DNA from: Cyprinodon diabolis
Taxonomy: Eukaryota; Chordata; Actinopteri; Cyprinodontiformes; Cyprinodontidae
Length of the DNA: 64,000 nt
Direction: 5' to 3'
NCBI GenBank assembly: GCA_030533445.1
Contig: CM060066.1
Location: 32,333,235-32,397,234, forward strand
Position numbers and translations under genes: made by a program. The notes beneath the pieces were generated by a model. The model was not told the DNA's origin and searched no databases. It saw only the letters and a program-made list of their open reading frames with translations. Shown here one piece after another: positions 9,762-24,070 of this stretch; positions within the stretch are counted from its first letter, which is position 1; every line of letters begins with the position of its first letter.

Positions 9762-10787
9762 CCCCCTTTTCTATCCTCTAATGGATGGAAAGACAAGTTT
9801 GGGTAAGGATTAATGAAAAATTCAAACAAGGAATACCAATGTGGAGTTTCTGCACATTGCACTGGACCTGACTAGGCCCATTTGAATGTGTAGAGGATTG
9901 ACTGGTACTGTTGTAAGCTAGCCACTTATCTGTTGGTGAAAATAAAACACATATCCCACAATTGGGACGATACATATTTTCTCTATTGTATCCAGCCTCT
10001 AGTGTGTGGATTTCTTTACATGGGTTAGTTATGGTTGACTCAAGACAAAGTTATTATCAATTGGGATGATAAATATTTTCTCTATTGTATCCAGCCTCTA
10101 GTGTGTGGATTTCTTTACACGGGTTAGTTACGGTTGATTCAAGACAAAGTTATTGTCAATTATTTGCATGTTTGCCATTTCACCACATACTACACTGAAA
10201 TACTAAATGGCCTAAAACATGAAACATGAAAATCTATTTTGGTTGATATGTTTTTTTCAAGATTCAGTTTATCTGACTGTGATGGCTGGTGGCTAATGGC
10301 AAAAAAAAAAGGTTTGAAAAAATGAAAAATTCAAACAAGGAATACCAATTTTGAGTTTCTGCACATTGCACTGGACCTGACTAAGACCGTTTGAATGTGT
10401 AGAGGATTGACTGGTACTGTTGTAAGCTAGCCAGTTATCTGTTGGTGAAAATAAAACAAATATCCCACAATTGGGACGATACATGTTTTCTCTATTGTAT
10501 CCAGCCTCTAGTGTGTGAATTTCTTTACATGGGTTAGTTACGGTTGATTCAAGACAAAGTTATTGTCAATTATTTGCATGTTTGCCATTTCACCACATAC
10601 TACACTGAAATACTAAATGGCCTAAAACATGAAAATCTATTTTGGTTGACATGTTTTTTTCAAGATTCAGTTTTGCTGACCGTGATGGATGGTGGCTAAT
10701 GGTAAAAATAAAAAGGTTTTAAAAAAAAAGTGGTTTTTGAGCACACACCTAGGGTGGATGCTTACAACAGGTATTCATTACCAAGGA

Positions 10788-10860
10788 TGTTTCTGCCAGG
10801 TTTCAAACCTGGGACCTTTTGCGTGTGAGGCAAACGTGATGACCACTACACTACAGAAAC
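10788..10860 (-). tRNA. tRNA-Val (CAC) copy with C56 to T, probably impaired
   Basis: Counterpart of 4759-4831 (offset 6029), sharing the GGTAAAAATA marker. Confidence 0.75.
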
Positions 10861-11481
10861 CCCCCTTTTCTATTCTACAATGGATGGAAAGACAAGTATG
10901 GGTAAGGATTAATGGAAAATTCAGACCAGGAATACCAATGTGGAGTTTCTGCACATTGGACTGGACCTGACTAAGCCCGTTTGAATGTGTAGAGGATTGA
11001 CTGGTACTGTTGTAAGCTAGCCAGTAATCTGTTGGTGAAAATAAAACACATATCCCACAATTGGGACGATACATATTTTCTCTATTGTATCCAGCCTCTA
11101 GTGTGTGGATTTCTTTACATGGGTTAGTTATGGTTGACTCAAGACAAAGTTATTATCAATTGGGATGATAAATATTTTCTCTATTGTATCCAGCCTCTAG
11201 TGTGTGGATTTCTTTACACGGGTTAGTTACGGTTGATTCAAGACAAAGTTATTGTCAATTATTTGCATGTTTGCCATTTCACCACATACTACACTGAAAT
11301 ACTAAATGGCCTAAAACATGAAACATGAAAATCTATTTTGGTTGACATGTTTTTTTCAAGAGTCATTTTTGCTGACCGTGATGGCTGGTGGCTAATGGCA
11401 AAAATAAAAAGGTTTAAAAAAGAAAGTGTTTTTTGAGCACACCTAGGGTGGATGCTTACAACAGGTATTCATTACCAAGGC

Positions 11482-11554
11482 TGTTTCTGCCAGGTTTCGA
11501 ACCTGGGACCTTTTGCGTGTGAGGCAAACGTGATGACCACTACACTACAGAAAC
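11482..11554 (-). tRNA. tRNA-Val (CAC), consensus copy
   Basis: Intact. Its monomer lacks one CA of the usual GAGCACACACC (GAGCACACC), and its 5' flank reads CTACCCTC. Both markers recur at 14484 and 40445. Confidence 0.95.
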
Positions 11555-12688
11555 CCCCCTTTTCTACCCTCTAATGGATGGAAAGACAAGTTTGGGTAAG
11601 GATTAATGAAAAATTCAAACAAGGAATACCAATGTGGAGTTTCTGCACATTGCACTGGACCTGACTAGGCCCATTTGAATGTGTAGAGGATTGACTGGTA
11701 CTGTTGTAAGCTAGCCATTTATCTGTTGGTGAAAATAAAACACATATCCCACAATTGGGACGATACATATTTTCTCTATTGTATCCAGCCTCTAGTGTGT
11801 GGATTTCTTTACATGGGTTAGTTATGGTTGACTCAAGACAAAGTTATTTTCAATTGGGATGATAAATATTTTCTCTATTGTATCCAGCCTCTAGTGTTTG
11901 GATTTCTTTACAGGGGTTAGTTACGGTTGATTCAAGACAAAGTTATTGTCAATTATTTGCATGTTTGCCATTTCACCACATACTACACTGAAATACTAAA
12001 TGGCCTAAAACATGAAACATGAAAATCTATTTTGGTTGACATGTTTTTTTCAAGATTCAGTTTATCTGACTGTGATGGCTGGTGGCTAATGGCAAAAAAA
12101 AAAAAGGTTTGAAAAAATGAAAAATTCAAACAAGGAATACCAATTTTGAGTTTCTGCACATTGCACTGGACCTGACTAAGACCGTTTGAATGTGTAGAGG
12201 ATTGACTGGTACTGTTGTAAGCTAGCCAGTTATCTGTTGGTGAAAATAAAACACATATCCCACAATTGGGACGATACATATTTTCTCTATTGTATCCAGC
12301 CTCTAGTGTGTGGATTTCTTTACATGGGTTAGTTATGGTTGACTCAAGACAAAGTTATTATCAATTGGGATGATAAATATTTTCTCTATTGTATCCAGCC
12401 TCTAGTGTGTGGATTTCTTTACACGGGTTAGTTACGGTTGATTCAAGACAAAGTTATTGTCAATTATTTGCATGTTTGCCATTTCACCACATACTACACT
12501 GAAATACTAAATGGCCTAAAACATGAAACATGAAAATCTATTTTGGTTGACATGTTTTTTTCAAGAGTCATTTTTGCTGACCGTGATGGCTGGTGGCTAA
12601 TGGCAAAAATAAAACGGTTTAAAAAAGAAAGTGTTTTTTGAGCACACACCTAGGGTGGATGCTTACAACAGGTATTCATTACCAAGGA

Positions 12689-12761
12689 TGTTTCTGCCAG
12701 GTTTCAAACCTGGGACCTTTTGCGTGTGAGGCAAACGTGATGACCACTACACTACAGAAAC
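12689..12761 (-). tRNA. tRNA-Val (CAC) copy with C56 to T, probably impaired
   Basis: C56T with the AAAAAAGAAAGTG terminator region, a hybrid monomer also seen at 15690 and 17899. Confidence 0.75.
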
Positions 12762-13789
12762 CCCCCTTTTCTATTCTACAATGGATGGAAAGACAAGTAT
12801 GGGTAAGGATTAATGGAAAATTCAGACCAGGAATACCAATGTGGAGTTTCTGCACATTGGACTGGACCTGACTAAGCCCGTTTGAATGTGTAGAGGATTG
12901 ACTGGTACTGTTGTAAGCTAGCCAGTAATCTGTTGGTGAAAATAAAACACATATCCCACAATTGGGACGATACATATTTTCTCTATTGTATCCAGCCTCT
13001 AGTGTGTGGATTTCTTTACATGGGTTAGTTATGGTTGACTCAAGACAAAGTTATTATCAATTGGGATGATAAATATTTTCTCTATTGTATCCAGCCTCTA
13101 GTGTGTGGATTTCTTTACACGGGTTAGTTACGGTTGATTCAAGACAAAGTTATTGTCAATTATTTGCATGTTTGCCATTTCACCACATACTACACTGAAA
13201 TACTAAATGGCCTAAAACATGAAACATGAAAATCTATTTTGGTTGACATGTTTTTTTCAAGATTCAGTTTATCTGACTGTGATGGCTGGTGGCTAATGGC
13301 AAAAAAAAAAAAGGTTTGAAAAAATGAAAAATTCAAACAAAGAATACCAATTTTGAGTTTCTGCACATTGCACTGGACCTGACTAAGACCGTTTGAATGT
13401 GTAGAGGATTGACTGGTACTGTTGTAAGCTAGCCAGTTATCTGTTGGTGAAAATAAAACAAATATCCCACAATTGGGACGATACATATTTTCTCTATTGT
13501 ATCCAGCCTCTAGTGTGTGGATTTCTTTACATGGGTTAGTTACGGTTGATTCAAGACAAAGTTATTGTCAATTATTTGCATGTTTGCCATATCACCACAT
13601 ACTACACTGAAATACTAAATGGCCTAAAACATGAAAATCTATTTTGGTTGACATGTTTTTTTCAAGATTCAGTTTTGCTGACCGTGATGGATGGTGGCTA
13701 ATGGCAAAAATAAAAAGGTTTTAAAAAAAAAGTGGTTTTTGAGCACACACCTAGGGTGGATGCTTACAACAGGTATTCATTACCAAGGA

Positions 13790-13862
13790 TGTTTCTGCCA
13801 GGTTTCAAACCTGGGACCTTTTGCGTGTGAGGCAAACGTGATGACCACTACACTACAGAAAC
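13790..13862 (-). tRNA. tRNA-Val (CAC) copy with C56 to T, probably impaired
   Basis: Its monomer carries GCCATATCACC instead of GCCATTTCACC, a marker shared with the monomers of 16791, 19689 and 23998. Confidence 0.75.
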
Positions 13863-14483
13863 CCCCCTTTTCTATTCTACAATGGATGGAAAGACAAGTA
13901 TGGGTAAGGATTAATGGAAAATTCAGACCAGGAATACCAATGTGGAGTTTCTGCACATTGGACTGGACCTGACTAAGCCCGTTTGAATGTGTAGAGGATT
14001 GACTGGTACTGTTGTAAGCTAGCCAGTAATCTGTTGGTGAAAATAAAACACATATCCCACAATTGGGACGATACATATTTTCTCTATTGTATCCAGCCTC
14101 TAGTGTGTGGATTTCTTTACATGGGTTAGTTATGGTTGACTCAAGACAAAGTTATTATCAATTGGGATGATAAATATTTTCTCTATTGTATCCAGCCTCT
14201 AGTGTGTGGATTTCTTTACACGGGTTAGTTACGGTTGATTCAAGACAAAGTTATTGTCAATTATTTGCATGTTTGCCATTTCACCACATACTACACTGAA
14301 ATACTAAATGGCCTAAAACATGAAACATGAAAATCTATTTTGGTTGACATGTTTTTTTCAAGAGTCATTTTTGCTGACCGTGATGGCTGGTGGCTAATGG
14401 CAAAAATAAAAAGGTTTAAAAAAGAAAGTGTTTTTTGAGCACACCTAGGGTGGATGCTTACAACAGGTATTCATTACCAAGGT

Positions 14484-14556
14484 TGTTTCTGCCAGGTTTC
14501 GAACCTGTGACCTTTTGCGTGTGAGGCAAACGTGATGACCACTACACTACAGAAAC
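14484..14556 (-). tRNA. tRNA-Val (CAC), one T-stem mismatch
   Basis: C49 is changed to A, breaking pair 49-65. C56 and the rest are consensus. Leader is CAAGGTTG. Confidence 0.8.
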
Positions 14557-15689
14557 CCCCCTTTTCTACCCTCTAATGGATGGAAAGACAAGTTTGGGTA
14601 AGGATTAATGAAAAATTCAAACAAGGAATACCAATGTGGAGTTTCTGCACATTGCACTGGACCTGACTAGGCCCATTTGAATGTGTAGAGGATTGACTGG
14701 TACTGTTGTAAGCTAGCCACTTATCTGTTGGTGAAAATAAAACACATATCCCACAATTGGGACGATACATATTTTCTCTATTGTATCCAGCCTCTAGTGT
14801 GTGGATTTCTTTACATGGGTTAGTTATGGTTGACTCAAGACAAAGTTATTATCAATTGGGATGATAAATATTTTCTCTATTGTATCCAGCCTCTAGTGTG
14901 TGGATTTCTTTACATGGGTTAGTTATGGTTGACTCAAGACAAAGTTATTATCAATTGGGATGATAAATATTTTCTCTATTGTATCCAGCCTCTAGTGTGT
15001 GGATTTCTTTACACGGGTTAGTTACGGTTGATTCAAGACAAAGTTATTGTCAATTATTTGCATGTTTGCCATTTCACCACATACTACACTGAAATACTAA
15101 ATGGCCTAAAACATGAAACATGAAAATCTATTTTGGTTGACATGTTTTTTTCAAGATTCAGTTTATCTGACTGTGATGGCTGGTGGCTAATGGCAAAAAA
15201 AAAAAGGTTTGAAAAAATGAAAAATTGAAACAAGGAATACCAATTTTGAGTTTCTGCACATTGCACTGGACCTGACTAAGACCGTTTGAATGTGTAGAGG
15301 ATTGACTGGTACTGTTGTAAGCTAGCCAGTTATCTGTTGGTGAAAATAAAACAAATATCCCACAATTGGGACGATACATGTTTTCTCTATTGTATCCAGC
15401 CTCTAGTGTGTGAATTTCTTTACATGGGTTAGTTACGGTTGATTCAAGACAAAGTTATTGTCAATTATTTGCATGTTTGCCATTTCACCACATACTACAC
15501 TGAAATACTAAATGGCCTAAAACATGAAACATGAAAATCTATTTTGGTTGACATGTTTTTTTCAAGAGTCATTTTTGCTGACCGTGATGGCTGGTGGCTA
15601 ATGGCAAAAATAAAACGGTTTAAAAAAGAAAGTGTTTTTTGAGCACACACCTAGGGTGGATGCTTACAACAGGTATTCATTACCAAGGA

Positions 15690-15762
15690 TGTTTCTGCCA
15701 GGTTTCAAACCTGGGACCTTTTGCGTGTGAGGCAAACGTGATGACCACTACACTACAGAAAC
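15690..15762 (-). tRNA. tRNA-Val (CAC) copy with C56 to T, probably impaired
   Basis: Counterpart of 12689-12761 at 3001 bp offset. Confidence 0.75.
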
Positions 15763-16790
15763 CCCCCTTTTCTATTCTACAATGGATGGAAAGACAAGTA
15801 TGGGTAAGGATTAATGGAAAATTCAGACCAGGAATACCAATGTGGAGTTTCTGCACATTGGACTGGACCTGACTAAGCCCGTTTGAATGTGTAGAGGATT
15901 GACTGGTACTGTTGTAAGCTAGCCAGTAATCTGTTGGTGAAAATAAAACACATATCCCACAATTGGGACGATACATATTTTCTCTATTGTATCCAGCCTC
16001 TAGTGTGTGGATTTCTTTACATGGGTTAGTTATGGTTGACTCAAGACAAAGTTATTATCAATTGGGATGATAAATATTTTCTCTATTGTATCCAGCCTCT
16101 AGTGTGTGGATTTCTTTACACGGGTTAGTTACGGTTGATTCAAGACAAAGTTATTGTCAATTATTTGCATGTTTGCCATTTCACCACATACTACACTGAA
16201 ATACTAAATGGCCTAAAACATGAAACATGAAAATCTATTTTGGTTGACATGTTTTTTTCAAGATTCAGTTTATCTGACTGTGATGGCTGGTGGCTAATGG
16301 CAAAAAAAAAAAAGGTTTGAAAAAATGAAAAATTCAAACAAGGAATACCAATTTTGAGTTTCTGCACATTGCACTGGACCTGACTAAGACCGTTTGAATG
16401 TGTAGAGGATTGACTGGTACTGTTGTAAGCTAGCCAGTTATCTGTTGGTGAAAATAAAACAAATATCCCACAATTGGGACGATACATATTTTCTCTATTG
16501 TATCCAGCCTCTAGTGTGTGGATTTCTTTACATGGGTTAGTTACGGTTGATTCAAGACAAAGTTATTGTCAATTATTTGCATGTTTGCCATATCACCACA
16601 TACTACACTGAAATACTAAATGGCCTAAAACATGAAAATCTATTTTGGTTGACATGTTTTTTTCAAGATTCAGTTTTGCTGACCGTGATGGATGGTGGCT
16701 AATGGCAAAAATAAAAAGGTTTTAAAAAAAAAGTGGTTTTTGAGCACACACCTAGGGTGGATGCTTACAACAGGTATTCATTACCAAGGA

Positions 16791-16863
16791 TGTTTCTGCC
16801 AGGTTTCAAACCTGGGACCTTTTGCGTGTGAGGCAAACGTGATGACCACTACACTACAGAAAC
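16791..16863 (-). tRNA. tRNA-Val (CAC) copy with C56 to T, probably impaired
   Basis: Counterpart of 13790-13862 at 3001 bp offset, including the GCCATATCACC marker. Confidence 0.75.
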
Positions 16864-17898
16864 CCCCCTTTTCTATTCTACAATGGATGGAAAGACAAGT
16901 ATGGGTAAGGATTAATGGAAAATTCAGACCAGGAATACCAATGTGGAGTTTCTGCACATTGGACTGGACCTGACTAAGCCCGTTTGAATGTGTAGAGGAT
17001 TGACTGGTACTGTTGTAAGCTAGCCAGTAATCTGTTGGTGAAAATAAAACACATATCCCACAATTGGGACGATACATATTTTCTCTATTGTATCCAGCCT
17101 CTAGTGTGTGGATTTCTTTACATGGGTTAGTTATGGTTGACTCAAGACAAAGTTATTATCAATTGGGATGATAAATATTTTCTCTATTGTATCCAGCCTC
17201 TAGTGTGTGGATTTCTTTACACGGGTTAGTTACGGTTGATTCAAGACAAAGTTATTGTCAATTATTTGCATGTTTGCCATTTCACCACATACTACACTGA
17301 AATACTAAATGGCCTAAAACATGAAAAATGAAAATCTATTTTGGTTGACATGTTTTTTTCAAGATTCAGTTTATCTGACTGTGATGGCTGGTGGCTAATG
17401 GCAAAAAAAAAAAAGGTTTGAAAAAATGAAAAATTCAAACAAGGAATACCAATTTTGAGTTTCTGCACATTGCACTGGACCTGACTAAGACCGTTTGAAT
17501 GTGTAGAGGATTGACTGGTACTGTTGTAAGCTAGCCAGTTATCTGTTGGTGAAAATAAAACAAATATCCCACAATTGGGACGATACATGTTTTCTCTATT
17601 GTATCCAGCCTCTAGTGTGTGAATTTCTTTACATGGGTTAGTTACGGTTGATTCAAGACAAAGTTATTGTCAATTATTTGCATGTTTGCCATTTCACCAC
17701 ATACTACACTGAAATACTAAATGGCCTAAAACATGAAACATGAAAATCTATTTTGGTTGACATGTTTTTTTCAAGAGTCATTTTTGCTGACCGTGATGGC
17801 TGGTGGCTAATGGCAAAAATAAAACGGTTTAAAAAAGAAAGTGTTTTTTGAGCACACACCTAGGGTGGATGCTTACAACAGGTATTCATTACCAAGGA

Positions 17899-17971
17899 TG
17901 TTTCTGCCAGGTTTCAAACCTGGGACCTTTTGCGTGTGAGGCAAACGTGATGACCACTACACTACAGAAAC
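17899..17971 (-). tRNA. tRNA-Val (CAC) copy with C56 to T, probably impaired
   Basis: Third of the hybrid-monomer C56T copies. The neighbouring tRNA-less monomer has AACATGAAAAATG, unlike its relatives. Confidence 0.75.
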
Positions 17972-18587
17972 CCCCCTTTTCTATTCTACAATGGATGGAA
18001 AGACAAGTATGGGTAAGGATTAATGGAAAATTCAGACCAGGAATACCAATGTGGAGTTTCTGCACATTGGACTGGACCTGACTAAGCCCGTTTGAATGTG
18101 TAGAGGATTGACTGGTACTGTTGTAAGCTAGCCAGTAATCTGTTGGTGAAAATAAAACACATATCCCACAATTGGGACGATACATATTTTCTCTATTGTA
18201 TCCAGCCTCTAGTGTGTGGATTTCTTTACATGGGTTAGTTATGGTTGACTCAAGACAAAGTTATTATCAATTGGGATGATAAATATTTTCTCTATTGTAT
18301 CCAGCCTCTAGTGTGTGGATTTCTTTACACGGGTTAGTTACGGTTGATTCAAGACAAAGTTATTGTCAATTATTTGCATGTTTGCCATTTCACCACATAC
18401 TACACTGAAATACTAAATGGCATGAAACATGAAAATCTATTTTGGTTGACATGTTTTTTTCAAGAGTCATTTTTGCTGACCGTGATGGCTGGTGGCTAAT
18501 GGCAAAAATAAAACGGTTTTAAAAAGAAAGTGTTTTTTGAGCACACACCTAGGGTGGATGCTTTCAACAGGTATTCATTACCAAAGC

Positions 18588-18660
18588 TGTTTCTGCCAGG
18601 TTTCGAACCTGGGACCTTTTGCGTGTGAGGCAAACGTGATGACCACTACACTACAGAAAC
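18588..18660 (-). tRNA. tRNA-Val (CAC), consensus copy
   Basis: Intact. Its monomer has private variants (TGGCATGAAACATG, GGTTTTAAAAAGAAAG, AATGAAAATTTC) that recur exactly in the copy 4309 bp to the right. Confidence 0.95.
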
Positions 18661-19688
18661 CCCCCTTTTCTATCCTCTAATGGATGGAAAGACAAGTTTG
18701 GGTAAGGATTAATGAAAATTTCAAACAAGGAATACCAATGTGGAGTTTCTGCACATTGCACTGGACCTGACTAGGCCCATTTGAATGTGTAGAGGATTGA
18801 CTGGTACTGTTGTAAGCTAGCCACTTATCTGTTGGTGAAAATAAAACACATATCCCACAATTGGGACGATACATATTTTCTCTATTGTATCCAGCCTCTA
18901 GTGTGTGGATTTCTTTACATGGGTTAGTTATGGTTGACTCAAGACAAAGTTATTTTCAATTGGGATGATAAATATTTTCTCTATTGTATCCAGCCTCTAG
19001 TGTTTGGATTTCTTTACAGGGGTTAGTTACGGTTGATTCAAGACAAAGTTATTGTCAATTATTTGCATGTTTGCCATTTCACCACATACTACACTGAAAT
19101 ACTAAATGGCCTAAAACATGAAACATGAAAATCTATTTTGGTTGACATGTTTTTTTCAAGATTCAGTTTATCTGACTGTGATGGCTGGTGGCTAATGGCA
19201 AAAAAAAAAAAGGTTTGAAAAAATGAAAAATTCAAACAAGGAATACCAATTTTGAGTTTCTGCACATTGCACTGGACCTGACTAAGACCGTTTGAATGTG
19301 TAGAGGATTGACTGGTACTGTTGTAAGCTAGCCAGTTATCTGTTGGTGAAAATAAAACAAATATCCCACAATTGGGACGATACATATTTTCTCTATTGTA
19401 TCCAGCCTCTAGTGTGTGGATTTCTTTACATGGGTTAGTTACGGTTGATTCAAGACAAAGTTATTGTCAATTATTTGCATGTTTGCCATATCACCACATA
19501 CTACACTGAAATACTAAATGGCCTAAAACATGAAAATCTATTTTGGTTGACATGTTTTTTTCAAGATTCAGTTTTGCTGACCGTGATGGATGGTGGCTAA
19601 TGGCAAAAATAAAAAGGTTTTAAAAAAAAAGTGGTTTTTGAGCACACACCTAGGGTGGATGCTTACAACAGGTATTCATTACCAAGGA

Positions 19689-19761
19689 TGTTTCTGCCAG
19701 GTTTCAAACCTGGGACCTTTTGCGTGTGAGGCAAACGTGATGACCACTACACTACAGAAAC
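19689..19761 (-). tRNA. tRNA-Val (CAC) copy with C56 to T, probably impaired
   Basis: The 5' flank reads CCCCCCTTTCC rather than CCCCCCTTTTC, a marker shared only with 23998-24070. Confidence 0.75.
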
Positions 19762-20795
19762 CCCCCTTTCCTATTCTACAATGGATGGAAAGACAAGTAT
19801 GGGTAAGGATTAATGGAAAATTCAGACCAGGAATACCAATGTGGAGTTTCTGCACATTGGACTGGACCTGACTAAGCCCGTTTGAATGTGTAGAGGATTG
19901 ACTGGTACTGTTGTAAGCTAGCCAGTAATCTGTTGGTGAAAATAAAACACATATCCCACAATTGGGACGATACATATTTTCTCTATTGTATCCAGCCTCT
20001 AGTGTGTGGATTTCTTTACATGGGTTAGTTATGGTTGACTCAAGACAAAGTTATTATCAATTGGGATGATAAATATTTTCTCTATTGTATCCAGCCTCTA
20101 GTGTGTGGATTTCTTTACACGGGTTAGTTACGGTTGATTCAAGACAAAGTTATTGTCAATTATTTGCATGTTTGCCATTTCACCACATACTACACTGAAA
20201 TACTAAATGGCCTAAAACATGAAACATGAAATTCTATTTTGGTTGACATGTTTTTTTCAAGATTCAGTTTATCTGACTGTGATGGCTGGTGGCTAATGGC
20301 AAAAAAAAAAAGGTTTGAAAAAATGAAAAATTCAAACAAGGAATACCAATGTGGAGTTTCTGCACATTGCACTGGACCTGACTAAGCCCGTTTGAATGTG
20401 TAGAGGATTGACTGGTACTGTTGTAAGCTAGCCAGTTATCTGTTGGTGAAAATAAAACAAATATCCCACAATTGGGACGATACATGTTTTCTCTATTGTA
20501 TCCAGCCTCTAGTGTGTGAACTTCTTTACATGGGTTAGTTACGGTTGATTCAAGACAAAGTTATTGTCAATTATTTGCATGTTTGCCATTTCACCACATA
20601 CTACACTGAAATACTAAATGGCCTAAAACATGAAACATGAAAATCTATTTTGGTTGACATGTTTTTTTCAAGATTCAGTTTTGCTGACCGTGATGGATGG
20701 TGGCTAATGGCAAAAATAAAAAGGTTTTAAAAAAAAAGTGGTTTTTGAGCACACACCTAGGGTGGATGCTTACAACAGGTATTCATTACCAAGGA

Positions 20796-20868
20796 TGTTT
20801 CTGCCAGGTTTCAAACCTGGGACCTTTTGCGTGTGAGGCAAACGTGATGACCACTACACTACAGAAAC
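20796..20868 (-). tRNA. tRNA-Val (CAC) copy with C56 to T, probably impaired
   Basis: 597-bp monomer, preceded by TGTGTGAACTTC, a marker of the 4309-bp block also present near 29.75, 32.06 and 41.37 kb. Confidence 0.75.
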
Positions 20869-22306
20869 CCCCCTTTTCTATTCTACAATGGATGGAAAGA
20901 CAAGTATGGGTAAGGATTAATGGAAAATTCAGACCAGGAATACCAATGTGGAGTTTCTGCACATTGGACTGGACCTGACTAAGCCCGTTTGAATGTGTAG
21001 AGGATTGACTGGTACTGTTGTAAGCTAGCCAGTAATCTGTTGGTGAAAATAAAACACATATCCCACAATTGGGACGATACATATTTTCTCTATTGTATCC
21101 AGCCTCTAGTGTGTGGATTTCTTTACATGGGTTAGTTATGGTTGACTCAAGACAAAGTTATTATCAATTGGGATGATAAATATTTTCTCTATTGTATCCA
21201 GCCTCTAGTGTGTGGATTTCTTTACACGGGTTAGTTACGGTTGATTCAAGACAAAGTTATTGTCAATTATTTGCATGTTTGCCATTTCACCACATACTAC
21301 ACTGAAATACTAAATGGCCTAAAACATGAAACATGAAAATCTATTTTGGTTGACATGTTTTTTTCAAGATTCAGTTTATCTGACTGTGATGGCTGGTGGC
21401 TAATGGCAAAAAAAAAAAGGTTTGAAAAAATGAAAAATTCAAACAAGGAATACCAATTTTGAGTTTCTGCACATTGCACTGGACCTGACTAAGCCCGTTT
21501 GAATGTGTAGAGGATTGACTGGTACTGTTGTAAGCTAGCCAGTTATCTGTTGGTGAAAATAAAACAAATATCCCACAATTGGGACGATACATATTTTCTC
21601 TATTGTATCCAGCCTCTAGTGTGTGGATTTCTTTACATGGGTTAGTTACGGTTGATTCAAGACAAAGTTATTGTCAATTATTTGCATGTTTGCCATTTCA
21701 CCACATACTACACTGAAATACTAAATGGCCTAAAACATGAAACATGAAAATCTATTTTGGTTGACATGTTTTTTTCAAGATTCAGTTTATCTGACTGTGA
21801 TGGCTGGTGGCTAATGGCAAAAAAAAAAAGGTTTGAAAAAATGAAAAATTCAAACAAGGAATACCAATTTTGAGTTTCTGCACATTGCACTGGACCTGAC
21901 TAAGCCCGTTTGAATGTGTAGAGGATTGACTGGTACTGTTGTAAGCTAGCCAGTTATCTGTTGGTGAAAATAAAACAAATATCCCACAATTGGGACGATA
22001 CATATTTTCTCTATTGTATCCAGCCTCTAGTGTGTGGATTTCTTTACATGGGTTAGTTACGGTTGATTCAAGACAAAGTTATTGTCAATTATTTGCATGT
22101 TTGCCATTTCACCACATACTACACTGAAATACTAAATGGCCTAAAACATGAAAATCTATTTTGGTTGACATGTTTTTTTCAAGATTCAGTTTTGCTGACC
22201 GTGATGGATGGTGGCTAATGGCAAAAATAAAAAGGTTTTAAAAAAAAAGTGGTTTTTGAGCACACACCTAGGGTGGATGCTTACAACAGGTATTCATTAC
22301 CAAGGA

Positions 22307-22379
22307 TGTTTCTGCCAGGTTTCAAACCTGGGACCTTTTGCGTGTGAGGCAAACGTGATGACCACTACACTACAGAAAC
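22307..22379 (-). tRNA. tRNA-Val (CAC) copy with C56 to T, probably impaired
   Basis: The flank has CAGACAAGG where most C56T monomers have CAGACCAGG. Last tRNA of the first 4309-bp block. Confidence 0.75.
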
Positions 22380-22896
22380 CCCCCTTTTCTATTCTACAAT
22401 GGATGGAAAGACAAGTATGGGTAAGGATTAATGGAAAATTCAGACAAGGAATACCAATGTGGAGTTTCTGCACATTGGACTGGACCTGACTAAGCCCGTT
22501 TGAATGTGTAGAGGATTGACTGGTACTGTTGTAAGCTAGCCAGTAATCTGTTGGTGAAAATAAAACACATATCCCACAATTGGGACGATACATATTTTCT
22601 CTATTGTATCCAGCCTCTAGTGTGTGGATTTCTTTACACGGGTTAGTTACGGTTGATTCAAGACAAAGTTATTGTCAATTATTTGCATGTTTGCCATTTC
22701 ACCACATACTACACTGAAATACTAAATGGCATGAAACATGAAAATCTATTTTGGTTGACATGTTTTTTTCAAGAGTCATTTTTGCTGACCGTGATGGCTG
22801 GTGGCTAATGGCAAAAATAAAACGGTTTTAAAAAGAAAGTGTTTTTTGAGCACACACCTAGGGTGGATGCTTTCAACAGGTATTCATTACCAAAGC

Positions 22897-22969
22897 TGTT
22901 TCTGCCAGGTTTCGAACCTGGGACCTTTTGCGTGTGAGGCAAACGTGATGACCACTACACTACAGAAAC
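22897..22969 (-). tRNA. tRNA-Val (CAC), consensus copy
   Basis: Intact. Counterpart of 18588-18660 with identical private flank variants. Confidence 0.95.
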
Positions 22970-23997
22970 CCCCCTTTTCTATCCTCTAATGGATGGAAAG
23001 ACAAGTTTGGGTAAGGATTAATGAAAATTTCAAACAAGGAATACCAATGTGGAGTTTCTGCACATTGCACTGGACCTGACTAGGCCCATTTGAATGTGTA
23101 GAGGATTGACTGGTACTGTTGTAAGCTAGCCACTTATCTGTTGGTGAAAATAAAACACATATCCCACAATTGGGACGATACATATTTTCTCTATTGTATC
23201 CAGCCTCTAGTGTGTGGATTTCTTTACATGGGTTAGTTATGGTTGACTCAAGACAAAGTTATTTTCAATTGGGATGATAAATATTTTCTCTATTGTATCC
23301 AGCCTCTAGTGTTTGGATTTCTTTACAGGGGTTAGTTACGGTTGATTCAAGACAAAGTTATTGTCAATTATTTGCATGTTTGCCATTTCACCACATACTA
23401 CACTGAAATACTAAATGGCCTAAAACATGAAACATGAAAATCTATTTTGGTTGACATGTTTTTTTCAAGATTCAGTTTATCTGACTGTGATGGCTGGTGG
23501 CTAATGGCAAAAAAAAAAAAGGTTTGAAAAAATGAAAAATTCAAACAAGGAATACCAATTTTGAGTTTCTGCACATTGCACTGGACCTGACTAAGACCGT
23601 TTGAATGTGTAGAGGATTGACTGGTACTGTTGTAAGCTAGCCAGTTATCTGTTGGTGAAAATAAAACAAATATCCCACAATTGGGACGATACATATTTTC
23701 TCTATTGTATCCAGCCTCTAGTGTGTGGATTTCTTTACATGGGTTAGTTACGGTTGATTCAAGACAAAGTTATTGTCAATTATTTGCATGTTTGCCATAT
23801 CACCACATACTACACTGAAATACTAAATGGCCTAAAACATGAAAATCTATTTTGGTTGACATGTTTTTTTCAAGATTCAGTTTTGCTGACCGTGATGGAT
23901 GGTGGCTAATGGCAAAAATAAAAAGGTTTTAAAAAAAAAGTGGTTTTTGAGCACACACCTAGGGTGGATGCTTACAACAGGTATTCATTACCAAGGA

Positions 23998-24070
23998 TGT
24001 TTCTGCCAGGTTTCAAACCTGGGACCTTTTGCGTGTGAGGCAAACGTGATGACCACTACACTACAGAAAC
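23998..24070 (-). tRNA. tRNA-Val (CAC) copy with C56 to T, probably impaired
   Basis: Counterpart of 19689-19761, sharing the CCTTTCC flank. Confidence 0.75.

Larger units (their letters stand above)
12430..17360. repeat. Block of about 1.93 kb repeated at 3001-bp offset
   Basis: About 12,430-14,360 matches about 15,431-17,360, with tRNA copies 12689/15690 and 13790/16791 and the marker GCCATATCACC. The next monomers differ, which sets the ends. Confidence 0.85.
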
